Source: a bacterium
Lineage (GTDB): Bacteria > Bacillota_I > Bacilli_A > RF39 > UBA660
Assembly: GCA_029099845.1 (NCBI GenBank)
Contig: JAQXOT010000020.1
Coordinates: 1 to 56,229, forward strand
Reading direction: 5' to 3'
Length of the DNA: 56,229 nucleotides
A program made the translations under genes and the position numbers. Shown piece by piece: positions 22,352-30,513 of this stretch (its first letter is position 1; each line of letters opens with the position of its first letter). The notes under the pieces were generated by a model. It had not been told where the DNA came from. It saw nothing but the letters and a program-made list of their open reading frames with translations, and made no database searches.

Positions 22352-24739
22352 TTAATTATCGAAAAAGTCATCAAAGAAATCATCATCGTCATCACTATCA
22401 TCATTTAAATCAATATTAGTAGAACTTACTGGTTTTATTTCTGAATTAGAAGGTGCTCCTATATTTGGTGTTGGAATCTTTTCTGATGATAATTTGCTTA
22501 ATCCTTCAAAGTTAGATTCTTTATTAGGAGTTAGGGATTGTAAGGAATCGATTGGTTTTATTTGTTGTTCTTCTTGTTCTTTTTTTAGAGCTTCTTCCTT
22601 ACTTCTTCTTTCTTCTTCTTCAAGTTGTGCTATCTTGGCATCTATTTTTTTAACCAAATCTTCAACATCAAAGCTAAAATCGTCATCAAAACCAATTGAT
22701 TCTTCTTCTGGTATAGATATAGGTTTTTCTTTAGGTAATTGATACTTTGAAGTATCAGATAATTTGTTCTCTGGTGGAAAAGTTGGTTTAAGTGGTGCTT
22801 CTTGATCCATCGCTTTTCTTGGGAGCAATTCTGCTTGTTGCTTAGTGCTCTCTTGTTTTTTTGGCATTCCTGTTGGTTTAGTTAAAAATTCAGAAACTTC
22901 ATGACTTGGATTAAATCCATTACTTGCAGTTGGTCTTTGACCGAAGCTTTTTGGAGGAACATGAATTTGTTTATCCTTTGGAGTTGGATTAGCAGGATTT
23001 TCTGGATTAGTTGAATTCATCATCTCTAGTAATTTTTGTTTCTTTTGATTTTTAACAAATTCTTTAATATCGAAGGTATGCACTGGTCGTTTGGCACGAG
23101 TTGGATATTTAGCTTTTGGATATTTTTTACCCCAATCCAATTTGTGATTAGCAATTAATTTTGTTTTAAATGGTTGCTTTCTCATACGTAAAATGACAGT
23201 TTCATACATTTGCATTCTTTGTAAATCCGAAACCGTTACTAATGGAGTTGAAGCTGTTTTATCATCTTTTTTAGATTTAACTTCACCACACATTTTAGAA
23301 ATTTCTTCTAAGGCTTTTAGTTCGGTTGTGATTAGGTAGATGATGTTTCCACAGTTACCACGAATGGTCTCGGCATCTTCTTTTCCATATACGGCATCAA
23401 GTTGAGCAAAGTTTTGAATAATCATTGTAAAGCGAATTCTTCTAGAACGAGCGGCAGTTATCATGGTAGTTACATCTTTTAGAGGAGGCATGTTGGCGAA
23501 CTCATCAAGAATAAAATTAGTTCGAACTGGCAATTTTCCTCCATGTTTTTGAGCAACGGTTATAAGAGTTTCATATATTTGCTTTAAGAGAATTGTAACT
23601 AGAGAGTGATAAGTCTTTTTTTCATCTTGAATAACAATAAATACTGCGGTTGGTCTTTCACCAATGCTTTCTAGATCAACATCACTATAGGATAACATTT
23701 CACTTAAGTTATCGCGGGATGCAAATAGTTTAACTTTTTGTTTGAAAACTGATAAAATACTACCTTTAGTTTCAGATGGTGCCATAATAGTACTTGAGGC
23801 ATTTATTGCTGCGGCACTACTAGGGTCTTTGGCAGCAAAGTATTCTTTTATATATGTTGAACCACCAAATTTTTCTTCACCTACAGTAGTTGCTAAACTA
23901 ATACTGTTAATATTTATTTCATCTTCTTTAGCATCTTCAAATAAGCCTAAAGCAACGCCGGAAAAGTAATCGGCTGATGTTTTTTCCCAGAATGGATCAG
24001 CATTTTTATTTGTTTCATCATATAGAATATTTAGTGCTAAGTCGTCTAATAGTTCAATTGCTTTATCATGATTGCCAGATTTGTATATTTTATATGGTAA
24101 GGACATTGGATTCCATGCACTACCATTTTGGGGATCACGGAAATTTAGAAGAACAATTTGGTAGCCTCGTTCTCGTAACATCATACTAGTGGTTTCATAT
24201 ATTTCACCTTTAGGGTCAGTAATAATCATTGATTCTCTTGCCTTAGCTAGACTATGAACTTGAGGGAGAACGATACCTTGAGTTTTACCAGAACCAGTGG
24301 CACCAATGATTAGTGAATGGTATTCACCATTATCTACCCACATTTCGTTTTCTTTAACGATAAGAGGAATACCTGCTACTTTGGAATTTTTTTGTTTTAA
24401 TTCAACACGTTCTAGTTCTTCTTTTATTTCTTTTTCTTTGGCCCATCTAGAATAACCTTTATCTTTTTTTTGAGTAGCAATACCAAAACCTTTTTCTCTT
24501 TCAAAGAAATAAGAACTAACGCTCATAAATAAGCCACCAAGCATTAAAAAGTATAATACTAAGGTTGTGGAAATATATTTTGCTGAAAAGGCTGGAAAGG
24601 GATTAAATCCTGATAAAGTACCAGTCTCAGCAAAGGTTGCTAAATTTACAACTCCTATAGCGACAACATATAGTAAGAATAAGGCAAATGCTCCAAACAT
24701 TAACCAATCTTCTTTGTCAGCACGTAACTTAAATTTCAT
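22352..24739 (-). CDS. virD4: VirD4/TraG-type coupling ATPase
   Basis: A 795-residue type IV coupling protein. Two N-terminal membrane helices (about 13-35 and 56-79) precede the hexameric ATPase domain with Walker A GATGSGKT (146-153), DPKGEIYE (174-181) and Walker B LDEF (411-414, in NFILDEFANMPPL). From about residue 560 the protein becomes a Pro/Lys/Glu-rich, probably disordered tail of over 200 residues that ends in an Asp/Phe-rich acidic stretch (DDDDDFFDDFF). VirD4 proteins select substrates and feed them to the secretion channel. In the absence of a relaxase the cargo is more likely protein. A promoter lies at 24763-24791. Confidence 0.93.
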   Translation of the reverse strand: MKFKLRADKEDWLMFGAFALFLLYVVAIGVVNLATFAETGTLSGFNPFPAFSAKYISTTLVLYFLMLGGLFMSVSSYFFEREKGFGIATQKKDKGYSRWAKEKEIKEELERVELKQKNSKVAGIPLIVKENEMWVDNGEYHSLIIGATGSGKTQGIVLPQVHSLAKARESMIITDPKGEIYETTSMMLRERGYQIVLLNFRDPQNGSAWNPMSLPYKIYKSGNHDKAIELLDDLALNILYDETNKNADPFWEKTSADYFSGVALGLFEDAKEDEININSISLATTVGEEKFGGSTYIKEYFAAKDPSSAAAINASSTIMAPSETKGSILSVFKQKVKLFASRDNLSEMLSYSDVDLESIGERPTAVFIVIQDEKKTYHSLVTILLKQIYETLITVAQKHGGKLPVRTNFILDEFANMPPLKDVTTMITAARSRRIRFTMIIQNFAQLDAVYGKEDAETIRGNCGNIIYLITTELKALEEISKMCGEVKSKKDDKTASTPLVTVSDLQRMQMYETVILRMRKQPFKTKLIANHKLDWGKKYPKAKYPTRAKRPVHTFDIKEFVKNQKKQKLLEMMNSTNPENPANPTPKDKQIHVPPKSFGQRPTASNGFNPSHEVSEFLTKPTGMPKKQESTKQQAELLPRKAMDQEAPLKPTFPPENKLSDTSKYQLPKEKPISIPEEESIGFDDDFSFDVEDLVKKIDAKIAQLEEEERRSKEEALKKEQEEQQIKPIDSLQSLTPNKESNFEGLSKLSSEKIPTPNIGAPSNSEIKPVSSTNIDLNDDSDDDDDFFDDFFDN

Positions 24740-24762
24740 ATTATTACTCCCTTTCTGGCCTT

Positions 24763-24791
24763 ATTATATCACTAACTAATTAAATAGTCAT
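24763..24791 (-). promoter_or_regulatory. Internal promoter before virD4
   Basis: Minus strand: -35 ATGACT (24786-24791), 17-bp spacer, extended -10 TGATATAAT (hexamer 24763-24768). It lies in the 57-base gap upstream of virD4. Confidence 0.6.
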
Positions 24792-24796
24792 ATATT

Positions 24797-25573
24797 TTAT
24801 TGATTACTTGCAAGTAACTTAAATTCATTATCTTCAAAAGTATATAGCATATCATGAGGTGTTTCCATACTATAATAGCCACATGATAGAACTATTTCAT
24901 ATATTTGGTCTTCAGTTAAATCAACGATTGTATTTAAATATGGTTTACAACCATTTTGACCATCATTGTCCGCTATGGAATTATATAGGTAGTATATTTG
25001 CCCTGATTTTTCCATAAATACAATACTAAATACTTTAGATGGTGATGTTTCTCTTGCAAAAGCATTACTAATTGCGTAAAAATTTTCAACTACTCCATCA
25101 CTATCAAAGTCTATTTTATAAAGATTATCAACAGTAAATTCTGTAGCAGAAGTTATGTTGTTTTCGGTTAATACTTTATTAATTAAAGTACTATCTTTTA
25201 TTTTAGTTGGTGTAAAATTTAGAAGTTTTACATCGTAATTAGCTTTGATTGCAAAAAAGGTACCATCATCATATAGAAATGGTTGTTTGTTTTCGTCAAA
25301 TAAATACCACTTTGTATCATACCAAAGATAATACTTGCCAATGTTTTCATTATTTATAAATACAGTAAATTCTGTCCAGTTTAATTTATCAACTTCAGTT
25401 TTATTGGCAATATTGCGCCAAGTATTTTTTTCTAGTTGCCAAACAGTGTTTTCACCAACTAAAACGGTAGCTTCTTTTTGTTCTTTCTTTATTTTTCCAT
25501 ATCCCATAAAGAAAAATAGAATTAAAAAATATATAATTATTATAGAGATTAATATAATATATCTTTTTTTCAT
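24797..25573 (-). CDS. Uncharacterised membrane-anchored island protein
   Basis: A 258-residue protein with one N-terminal membrane helix (about residues 4-24, YIILISIIIIYFLILFFFMG) and an external domain rich in Trp, Tyr and Asp. It includes VWQLEKNTWRNI, KYYLWYDTKWYLFDENK and a calcium-site-like DFDSDGVVENFYAI, reminiscent of FG-GAP/EF-type loops. Two cysteines (GCKPY and SCGYY) could pair. No family recognised. It sits between the hydrolase gene and virD4 with ten-base spacing to the former, so it may be a structural or accessory part of the channel, by position only. Confidence 0.72.
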   Translation of the reverse strand: MKKRYIILISIIIIYFLILFFFMGYGKIKKEQKEATVLVGENTVWQLEKNTWRNIANKTEVDKLNWTEFTVFINNENIGKYYLWYDTKWYLFDENKQPFLYDDGTFFAIKANYDVKLLNFTPTKIKDSTLINKVLTENNITSATEFTVDNLYKIDFDSDGVVENFYAISNAFARETSPSKVFSIVFMEKSGQIYYLYNSIADNDGQNGCKPYLNTIVDLTEDQIYEIVLSCGYYSMETPHDMLYTFEDNEFKLLASNQ

Positions 25574-25582
25574 ATTGTACTC

Positions 25583-27811
25583 CTATACTACTTTGTAATA
25601 GACGAATTTGCTGGTATTATACCATGGATAAGTTTTCCATAAATTGGTTGAAGTTGATCCAGGATCTAACATAAATACAGTATCTGATTGAATGCTATCA
25701 ATTGCGACCCAGTGCTCACCAGTATTTCCTTTTACTTCGGCAGCAACATAGTATCCTTGATTTATGAGATTTTTTAAAGTGGCAAGTTTTTCCTCTTTAG
25801 AATAGCCACTAACACTGGTACTACCAGCATATTTAAAGCTTGGGGCAACGGATGAAGCAGCAGCCCAGTTAATGCAGCCAAGGCAAGATCCTGAACCAAA
25901 GCCACCATTAGCATTTAAGGTTTGAACAAAGGTTCCGGGATTTAACTCTACGGTAGTTGGAACATTACTTTTGGCAATTAAGATGGAAACTGAAGTTGCA
26001 GCACAGCCAATATTTTTAATAGTTTTGCCAGAATTTCCTAATTGGATATTTATCCATGGTCCTTCATATTGTTTCCAAGATGTATATGGTCCACTGCTAG
26101 CTTGGTTACAGCTGCTGGTAGCAGCGGTAGTACAAGACATCTTACTAATTCCTGTGGCATTAGATTTATTTTCATTATTGTAAACTTCTAGTAGTATTTG
26201 TTTATAATCATAACCTTCGTTTGCCAAGGATATAAACTTTTTTTGAATGGTGCTATTATATGTAGTATAAATTATGTTGCCTTCTTCGTTTACTAAAACT
26301 TCTCCCATTACTTCTGTTGCAAGCGTACGTAATTTGCTATTGGTTGCTAGGGGTTGCTTTTGCCAAGCTGTTAGTTTATGGCCACTATATATTTGCCCCC
26401 ATTGAGGGTTTTCAGCAGAGCAGCCTAAATCTGGGTGACAGAAACCTTGATCTGCTGTACTATTAGCCATTTGTAAAACCCATTGTTCATCTGATTCTTC
26501 TTGTAGCTTGTGCCAGCCTCCCATATAGTTAGCTCTAGCTAAAGCGAAGTTTCTTGCGACAATTAATTGAGCTTTGATAGCCTCATCTGGTACTGAATCA
26601 CCAATTTCAAAGTAAGTTACTCCCATTACATATTCTTCAAATGGAATTAGGTCCTCACCTTCCATAGCCTTACCATAAGTTCCACCATAATCATGTTCAC
26701 CTACGGTACCAGTTTGCATCAATCTAACTTTTAAATTATTAAATTCTATAGATCTATTTAAGTAAGTATTTCCCTTTGAATTTGGATAATAGAAGCCATC
26801 TATTTGATAAGAACAAGTTCCTAATTCTGGACAAGCATAGTTGGTTACACCTAAGAAACTATAGTAATCTTCAATGTATTTTATAACTCTTTCCGCCATG
26901 CTTTCCCTTTTGGCATCATCATATTTAGGAAATTGTTTTTTGAAAAATGAATTTACAAGATTTTTTTCAAAAACTGCGGCATCATATTCATCGCCTTTGA
27001 ACATAGAAGCTGCTATTTCTCTAATTTTGGCTTTGGTCATATTACGATAAGTAAAGTTATTATTTTCAGAGGCCATGATATGATATACGGCAACAATTTT
27101 TACAGCTTCCACAGTCTTACCTTTTCTTGCGTATTCTAATTTTACATCGTTAATTCTTTCGTAAAAATCTTTAGCTTCTTCGGTAACCGCTCCAAATTCG
27201 GTAAAGCTACCCGTTTCTTCGCCACTTGCATAACTAGCACCTAGGGCATCTTCAAAATCTGCGTATGGGGTTACAACGGAAATAATAATGATTAGAAGAA
27301 AGAGAATTCCAAATAGAAAAATTAAACCAGTAATTGCGACTGTTTTTAATACTACATTGCCTTCTACTTTTCCTTCTACTTCACCTTCACTATCATTATT
27401 GTTGGCACTTCTAGGATTTCTAGCCATGGTATTTTGGTTAGTTTTTTCTTGTGGTGCTTTAGAGCCTTCTTGTTGGAAAGCATTAGGTTGGGTATTAGCT
27501 GAATTATTGATTCTTGCGGCCTGACCGACTTTATCACCAAGACCACTTTCATTCAAATCGTTTAGAGCATCTTGTAGGGCCTGTCCTCCAGGCACCCTAC
27601 TCGTTGCTTTATCTAAAATATCCCCTAATTTTTCAGAGGATTTACCATCAGTTAGCTTGTCAGCTGCTTTTACTGCCCCACCAGCAGCAGCGGCATAAGG
27701 GTTTTTGGTAGCAATAGCAACATCAGCAGCATTTCTAATATTTTGAGTATTATTTTCACGATTGCGTTCTTTACTTGTTGGTTCATCATTACGCTTTGCT
27801 TGATAGGCCAT
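25583..27811 (-). CDS. SpoIID-type transglycosylase fused to C39-like peptidase (VirB1-like)
   Basis: A 742-residue protein. Residues 1-150 are a charged cytoplasmic region, 155-181 a membrane helix, and the rest is external. About 385-540 is a SpoIID/LytB-type lytic transglycosylase domain with PFEEYVMGVTYFEIGDSVP and the expected catalytic Glu402, followed by IKAQLIVARNFAL. About 575-742 is a C39-like papain-fold domain: Cys603 in IGCAATS, His700 in GEHWVAID and Asp716 in MLDPGS. Cell-wall hydrolases of this sort (VirB1, Tn916 Orf14/CwlT types) open peptidoglycan for secretion channels. Combining a SpoIID domain with C39 in this role is unusual. Confidence 0.85.
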   Translation of the reverse strand: MAYQAKRNDEPTSKERNRENNTQNIRNAADVAIATKNPYAAAAGGAVKAADKLTDGKSSEKLGDILDKATSRVPGGQALQDALNDLNESGLGDKVGQAARINNSANTQPNAFQQEGSKAPQEKTNQNTMARNPRSANNNDSEGEVEGKVEGNVVLKTVAITGLIFLFGILFLLIIIISVVTPYADFEDALGASYASGEETGSFTEFGAVTEEAKDFYERINDVKLEYARKGKTVEAVKIVAVYHIMASENNNFTYRNMTKAKIREIAASMFKGDEYDAAVFEKNLVNSFFKKQFPKYDDAKRESMAERVIKYIEDYYSFLGVTNYACPELGTCSYQIDGFYYPNSKGNTYLNRSIEFNNLKVRLMQTGTVGEHDYGGTYGKAMEGEDLIPFEEYVMGVTYFEIGDSVPDEAIKAQLIVARNFALARANYMGGWHKLQEESDEQWVLQMANSTADQGFCHPDLGCSAENPQWGQIYSGHKLTAWQKQPLATNSKLRTLATEVMGEVLVNEEGNIIYTTYNSTIQKKFISLANEGYDYKQILLEVYNNENKSNATGISKMSCTTAATSSCNQASSGPYTSWKQYEGPWINIQLGNSGKTIKNIGCAATSVSILIAKSNVPTTVELNPGTFVQTLNANGGFGSGSCLGCINWAAASSVAPSFKYAGSTSVSGYSKEEKLATLKNLINQGYYVAAEVKGNTGEHWVAIDSIQSDTVFMLDPGSTSTNLWKTYPWYNTSKFVYYKVV

Positions 27812-27840
27812 TTACTACCACCACCTAACTATTTTTTATT

Positions 27841-29631
27841 TTATAGTCCACCGCCACTACCGAAAGATTCTAATTCTTCTTTAGTAACAGTAACATTTAT
27901 TCGCATTCTTCGGTTACCACAAACAAATAAGGCTTCACCTTGAGAATAGCGTTTAATGCTTTCTTTTTCATTATCATTTAAGTCTATTAGGTGACTTAAA
28001 TCTTCTACAGCTTGTTTTTTCAAGCCCATTACCAAGTAGTATGAAGCATTATCAAAAATAGCTTTTCCTTGAGTTATTACGGCTGGGTCTGAAAAGTCAC
28101 TAGGCTGTTGAGTAATTATAATTGTACCGGTATTATATTTACGAGCTCGACGTTGAACTTGAGCAAGGAAGTCTGCACCTTGACTATTTTTATCTCCTAA
28201 TAATACGTGAGCTTCATCTACCATTAAAATAGTGTCAACATTATAATCTAGACATAAACCCCAAGCATATTTTAAAACGTTAAAGAATAGAGCATTCTTA
28301 ATAGTACTATCACTATTCATTAATTCCTTAATGTTAAAAACCATGAAATCACTATCACGTCTTAGTGTAGTATGTCCATCGAAGTAAAATTTTAATTCTT
28401 TAGTAAGTGGACGAACCTTTAGTTCTAGTCTCTCTAGGATGTCCCTTTCTTGAGTGGCATCAGTTATAGACATAAGTTTCCCTTTTATAGTTGCATAAAC
28501 ATCACTGAATGTTGGATAATCGGCAGAAGTAAAATGAGAAAAATCGGTGTTAAAATCAATACCAAATCTTTTATAGGTGTCTTGAACTATTTCACTAAAC
28601 ATAGTTAGTACATCTTCTGTAATTGATGGATCATAATATTTCATAAAAGCTTTTAAGAATTGTAAAGTTCTTGTTAAAACAGTGTAGCCTAAACCTTGTT
28701 TTATTTCTTCTTCATCAGCATCAATAACAATTTCTAATGGATTAATAAGACCAAATTGACCACCTTTTCCAATATCAATGGTATCACCACCAAAGGCTTT
28801 AGTTATCTCACGGAACTCATCTTCTGGGTCAATAATAACAATTTGACAGCCATTACGAATGTGATTACGTAATAATAACTTAGCCGCTGTTGATTTTCCA
28901 GAACCAGAAGTACCAAGAATAATCATATTGGCATTATTACGATTGTTTTCTTTTTTTATCTTATATAAAAATTGATTGAATAAAATTACTCCACCAGAGA
29001 AATCAACGCCTAGTAAAGTTGCTGGTCCTGGGTCCTTTATACTATCAAAAATGAAAGGATACATAGCAGCTATGGTAACAGATGGAATTGGGGTACCAAT
29101 ACGCTGTTCAATATCTTGTGATGGGAAGATTGGTAAAATTGATTTTAATACCTTTTCTTGTTCAAAGCGTAAGGAAATTGCTCTTAAATCCATCGCATCT
29201 AAATAGTTTTTTACATTGACTTTTTTTAGTTCTAGTCCTTCTTTAGTTGGAGAGGTAATCATGATGTGCATTTGAAAATCAAAAATACGTGCTTGACTAG
29301 CAGCTAGCATAGAAACAAAGTATTCTAAGCTTTCAGCATCTTGACGATAACCTTCTCTTCGCGTTAAATCTTTTTCATTTTGATATTTTTCTCTTAAATC
29401 AGCCACTTGCTTGTTTAGCATTTTGGACATTTGAGAAAATGGAACTGGAATATGTTTAATAACTACTTTAATGCCAGCCATGCTTGTTAGTGATGATAAA
29501 TATCCAGGTTGGATATATTTTGGATAAGAAATTACGGTTAAGATAGTTGCATAATTATCACTAATCATAAAATCACTTGGATTAAAATGTAGCCCCTTTG
29601 GAGCTAATTGACTTCTTATACCAGTACTCAT
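27841..29631 (-). CDS. virB4: VirB4-type secretion ATPase, C-terminal part
   Basis: A 596-residue AAA+ ATPase: Walker A GTSGSGKST (about 240-248), IIDPEDEF shortly after, Walker B ILMVDEAHVLL (about 467-477) and the IITQQPSDF motif. This is the energy-supplying ATPase of type IV secretion. The ATG lies within ATGA of the preceding gene, which supplies the N-terminal part that VirB4 proteins normally have in one chain. The frame is intact on both sides, so this is a split gene and not an obvious sequencing frameshift. Together the two proteins total 777 residues, normal for VirB4. Confidence 0.92.
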   Translation of the reverse strand: MSTGIRSQLAPKGLHFNPSDFMISDNYATILTVISYPKYIQPGYLSSLTSMAGIKVVIKHIPVPFSQMSKMLNKQVADLREKYQNEKDLTRREGYRQDAESLEYFVSMLAASQARIFDFQMHIMITSPTKEGLELKKVNVKNYLDAMDLRAISLRFEQEKVLKSILPIFPSQDIEQRIGTPIPSVTIAAMYPFIFDSIKDPGPATLLGVDFSGGVILFNQFLYKIKKENNRNNANMIILGTSGSGKSTAAKLLLRNHIRNGCQIVIIDPEDEFREITKAFGGDTIDIGKGGQFGLINPLEIVIDADEEEIKQGLGYTVLTRTLQFLKAFMKYYDPSITEDVLTMFSEIVQDTYKRFGIDFNTDFSHFTSADYPTFSDVYATIKGKLMSITDATQERDILERLELKVRPLTKELKFYFDGHTTLRRDSDFMVFNIKELMNSDSTIKNALFFNVLKYAWGLCLDYNVDTILMVDEAHVLLGDKNSQGADFLAQVQRRARKYNTGTIIITQQPSDFSDPAVITQGKAIFDNASYYLVMGLKKQAVEDLSHLIDLNDNEKESIKRYSQGEALFVCGNRRMRINVTVTKEELESFGSGGGL

Positions 29632-30173
29632 ACAGGCATCACCATCCCAAATTCTGTATTTTGTCCACCATTTAAGAAATTTTCTAAAATAACTCTTAAA
29701 TCAGCATTATTAACTTTGGATGCATTAAGTCCACAGTCAGCTAGACCATTAATCATCATACGAATACGTTTTTCCAGTATATCCGGATTTTTATCTTTAA
29801 ATAAGATATAGTATTCAGTATCAACTACATTATTTTTAATAAACATATTTGCTTTTCTAATGTCTTGCATTATCAATTTACGAATAGCGGCATTAGGAGC
29901 ATCATTATATAGTAATTGCAATTCGGCTTGATATACGGAAATATCTACTGGTCGATCAGCAACAACTAGCCAGAACTCAAAGTCTAACATATTGTAAAAG
30001 TTCTTTAAACTAATCAAGATATTGTCTTGAGTATTAGCATCTAAAATAAAAATATTTCTTGGAGTTATTTTGACTCCGGTAACTTTTTGGTTTGATGTTG
30101 TGTAAATCATACCATTTTGAATACCTTTAATTGGTAACCAGTCTTCTGTATAACCACTTACTTTTTTAGCCAT
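29628..30173 (-). CDS. VirB4-type protein, N-terminal part (separate gene)
   Basis: A 181-residue protein matching the N-terminal region of VirB4/TraE proteins: SGYTEDWLPIKGIQNGMIYT, a beta-rich core VTGVKITPRNIFILD and a helix pair ending in LNGGQNTEFGMV. It has no Walker motifs. Its stop codon overlaps the start of the ATPase gene (ATGA), so the two are translated together and presumably associate. Its own start lies inside the end of the VirB3/PrgI-like gene (16-base overlap). Confidence 0.82.
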   Translation of the reverse strand: MAKKVSGYTEDWLPIKGIQNGMIYTTSNQKVTGVKITPRNIFILDANTQDNILISLKNFYNMLDFEFWLVVADRPVDISVYQAELQLLYNDAPNAAIRKLIMQDIRKANMFIKNNVVDTEYYILFKDKNPDILEKRIRMMINGLADCGLNASKVNNADLRVILENFLNGGQNTEFGMVMPV

Positions 30174-30469
30174 TCTTTATAGCACCAACCTTTCCATCTA
30201 TATTGTTGTCGAGATGTTAAATATTCATATATTTCAATAATTACTGTTAATGTATTATGATAATTTGGTATTGGGAAAACTAACAAAGCTGAAACAATAC
30301 CAGGAAGTAATACTAGAATTGTTACGCCTAATGATTCAACGGGTAAAAAGGCTAGCATTAAAACACTGGTTAAAACGCCAATACCTAATAGCCATAAATC
30401 AGATGGTTTAAACATTCCTAATATTAATTGCCCATTTTTGGAATTTGCTGGAATTAAATAATTATTCAC
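30158..30469 (-). CDS. VirB3/PrgI-like inner membrane protein
   Basis: A 103-residue protein with two adjacent membrane helices (about residues 25-45 and 48-66) and a C-terminal basic, Trp/Tyr-rich segment ending RQQYRWKGWCYKEW. Size, topology and position immediately upstream of virB4 match the VirB3/PrgI/TcpE group, which docks VirB4 to the membrane. It overlaps the next gene. Confidence 0.8.
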   Translation of the reverse strand: MNNYLIPANSKNGQLILGMFKPSDLWLLGIGVLTSVLMLAFLPVESLGVTILVLLPGIVSALLVFPIPNYHNTLTVIIEIYEYLTSRQQYRWKGWCYKEWLKK

Positions 30470-30513
30470 TATTTTTCACACTCCCTTTTTATTGTGATTA
30501 TTTATTTTTACCA

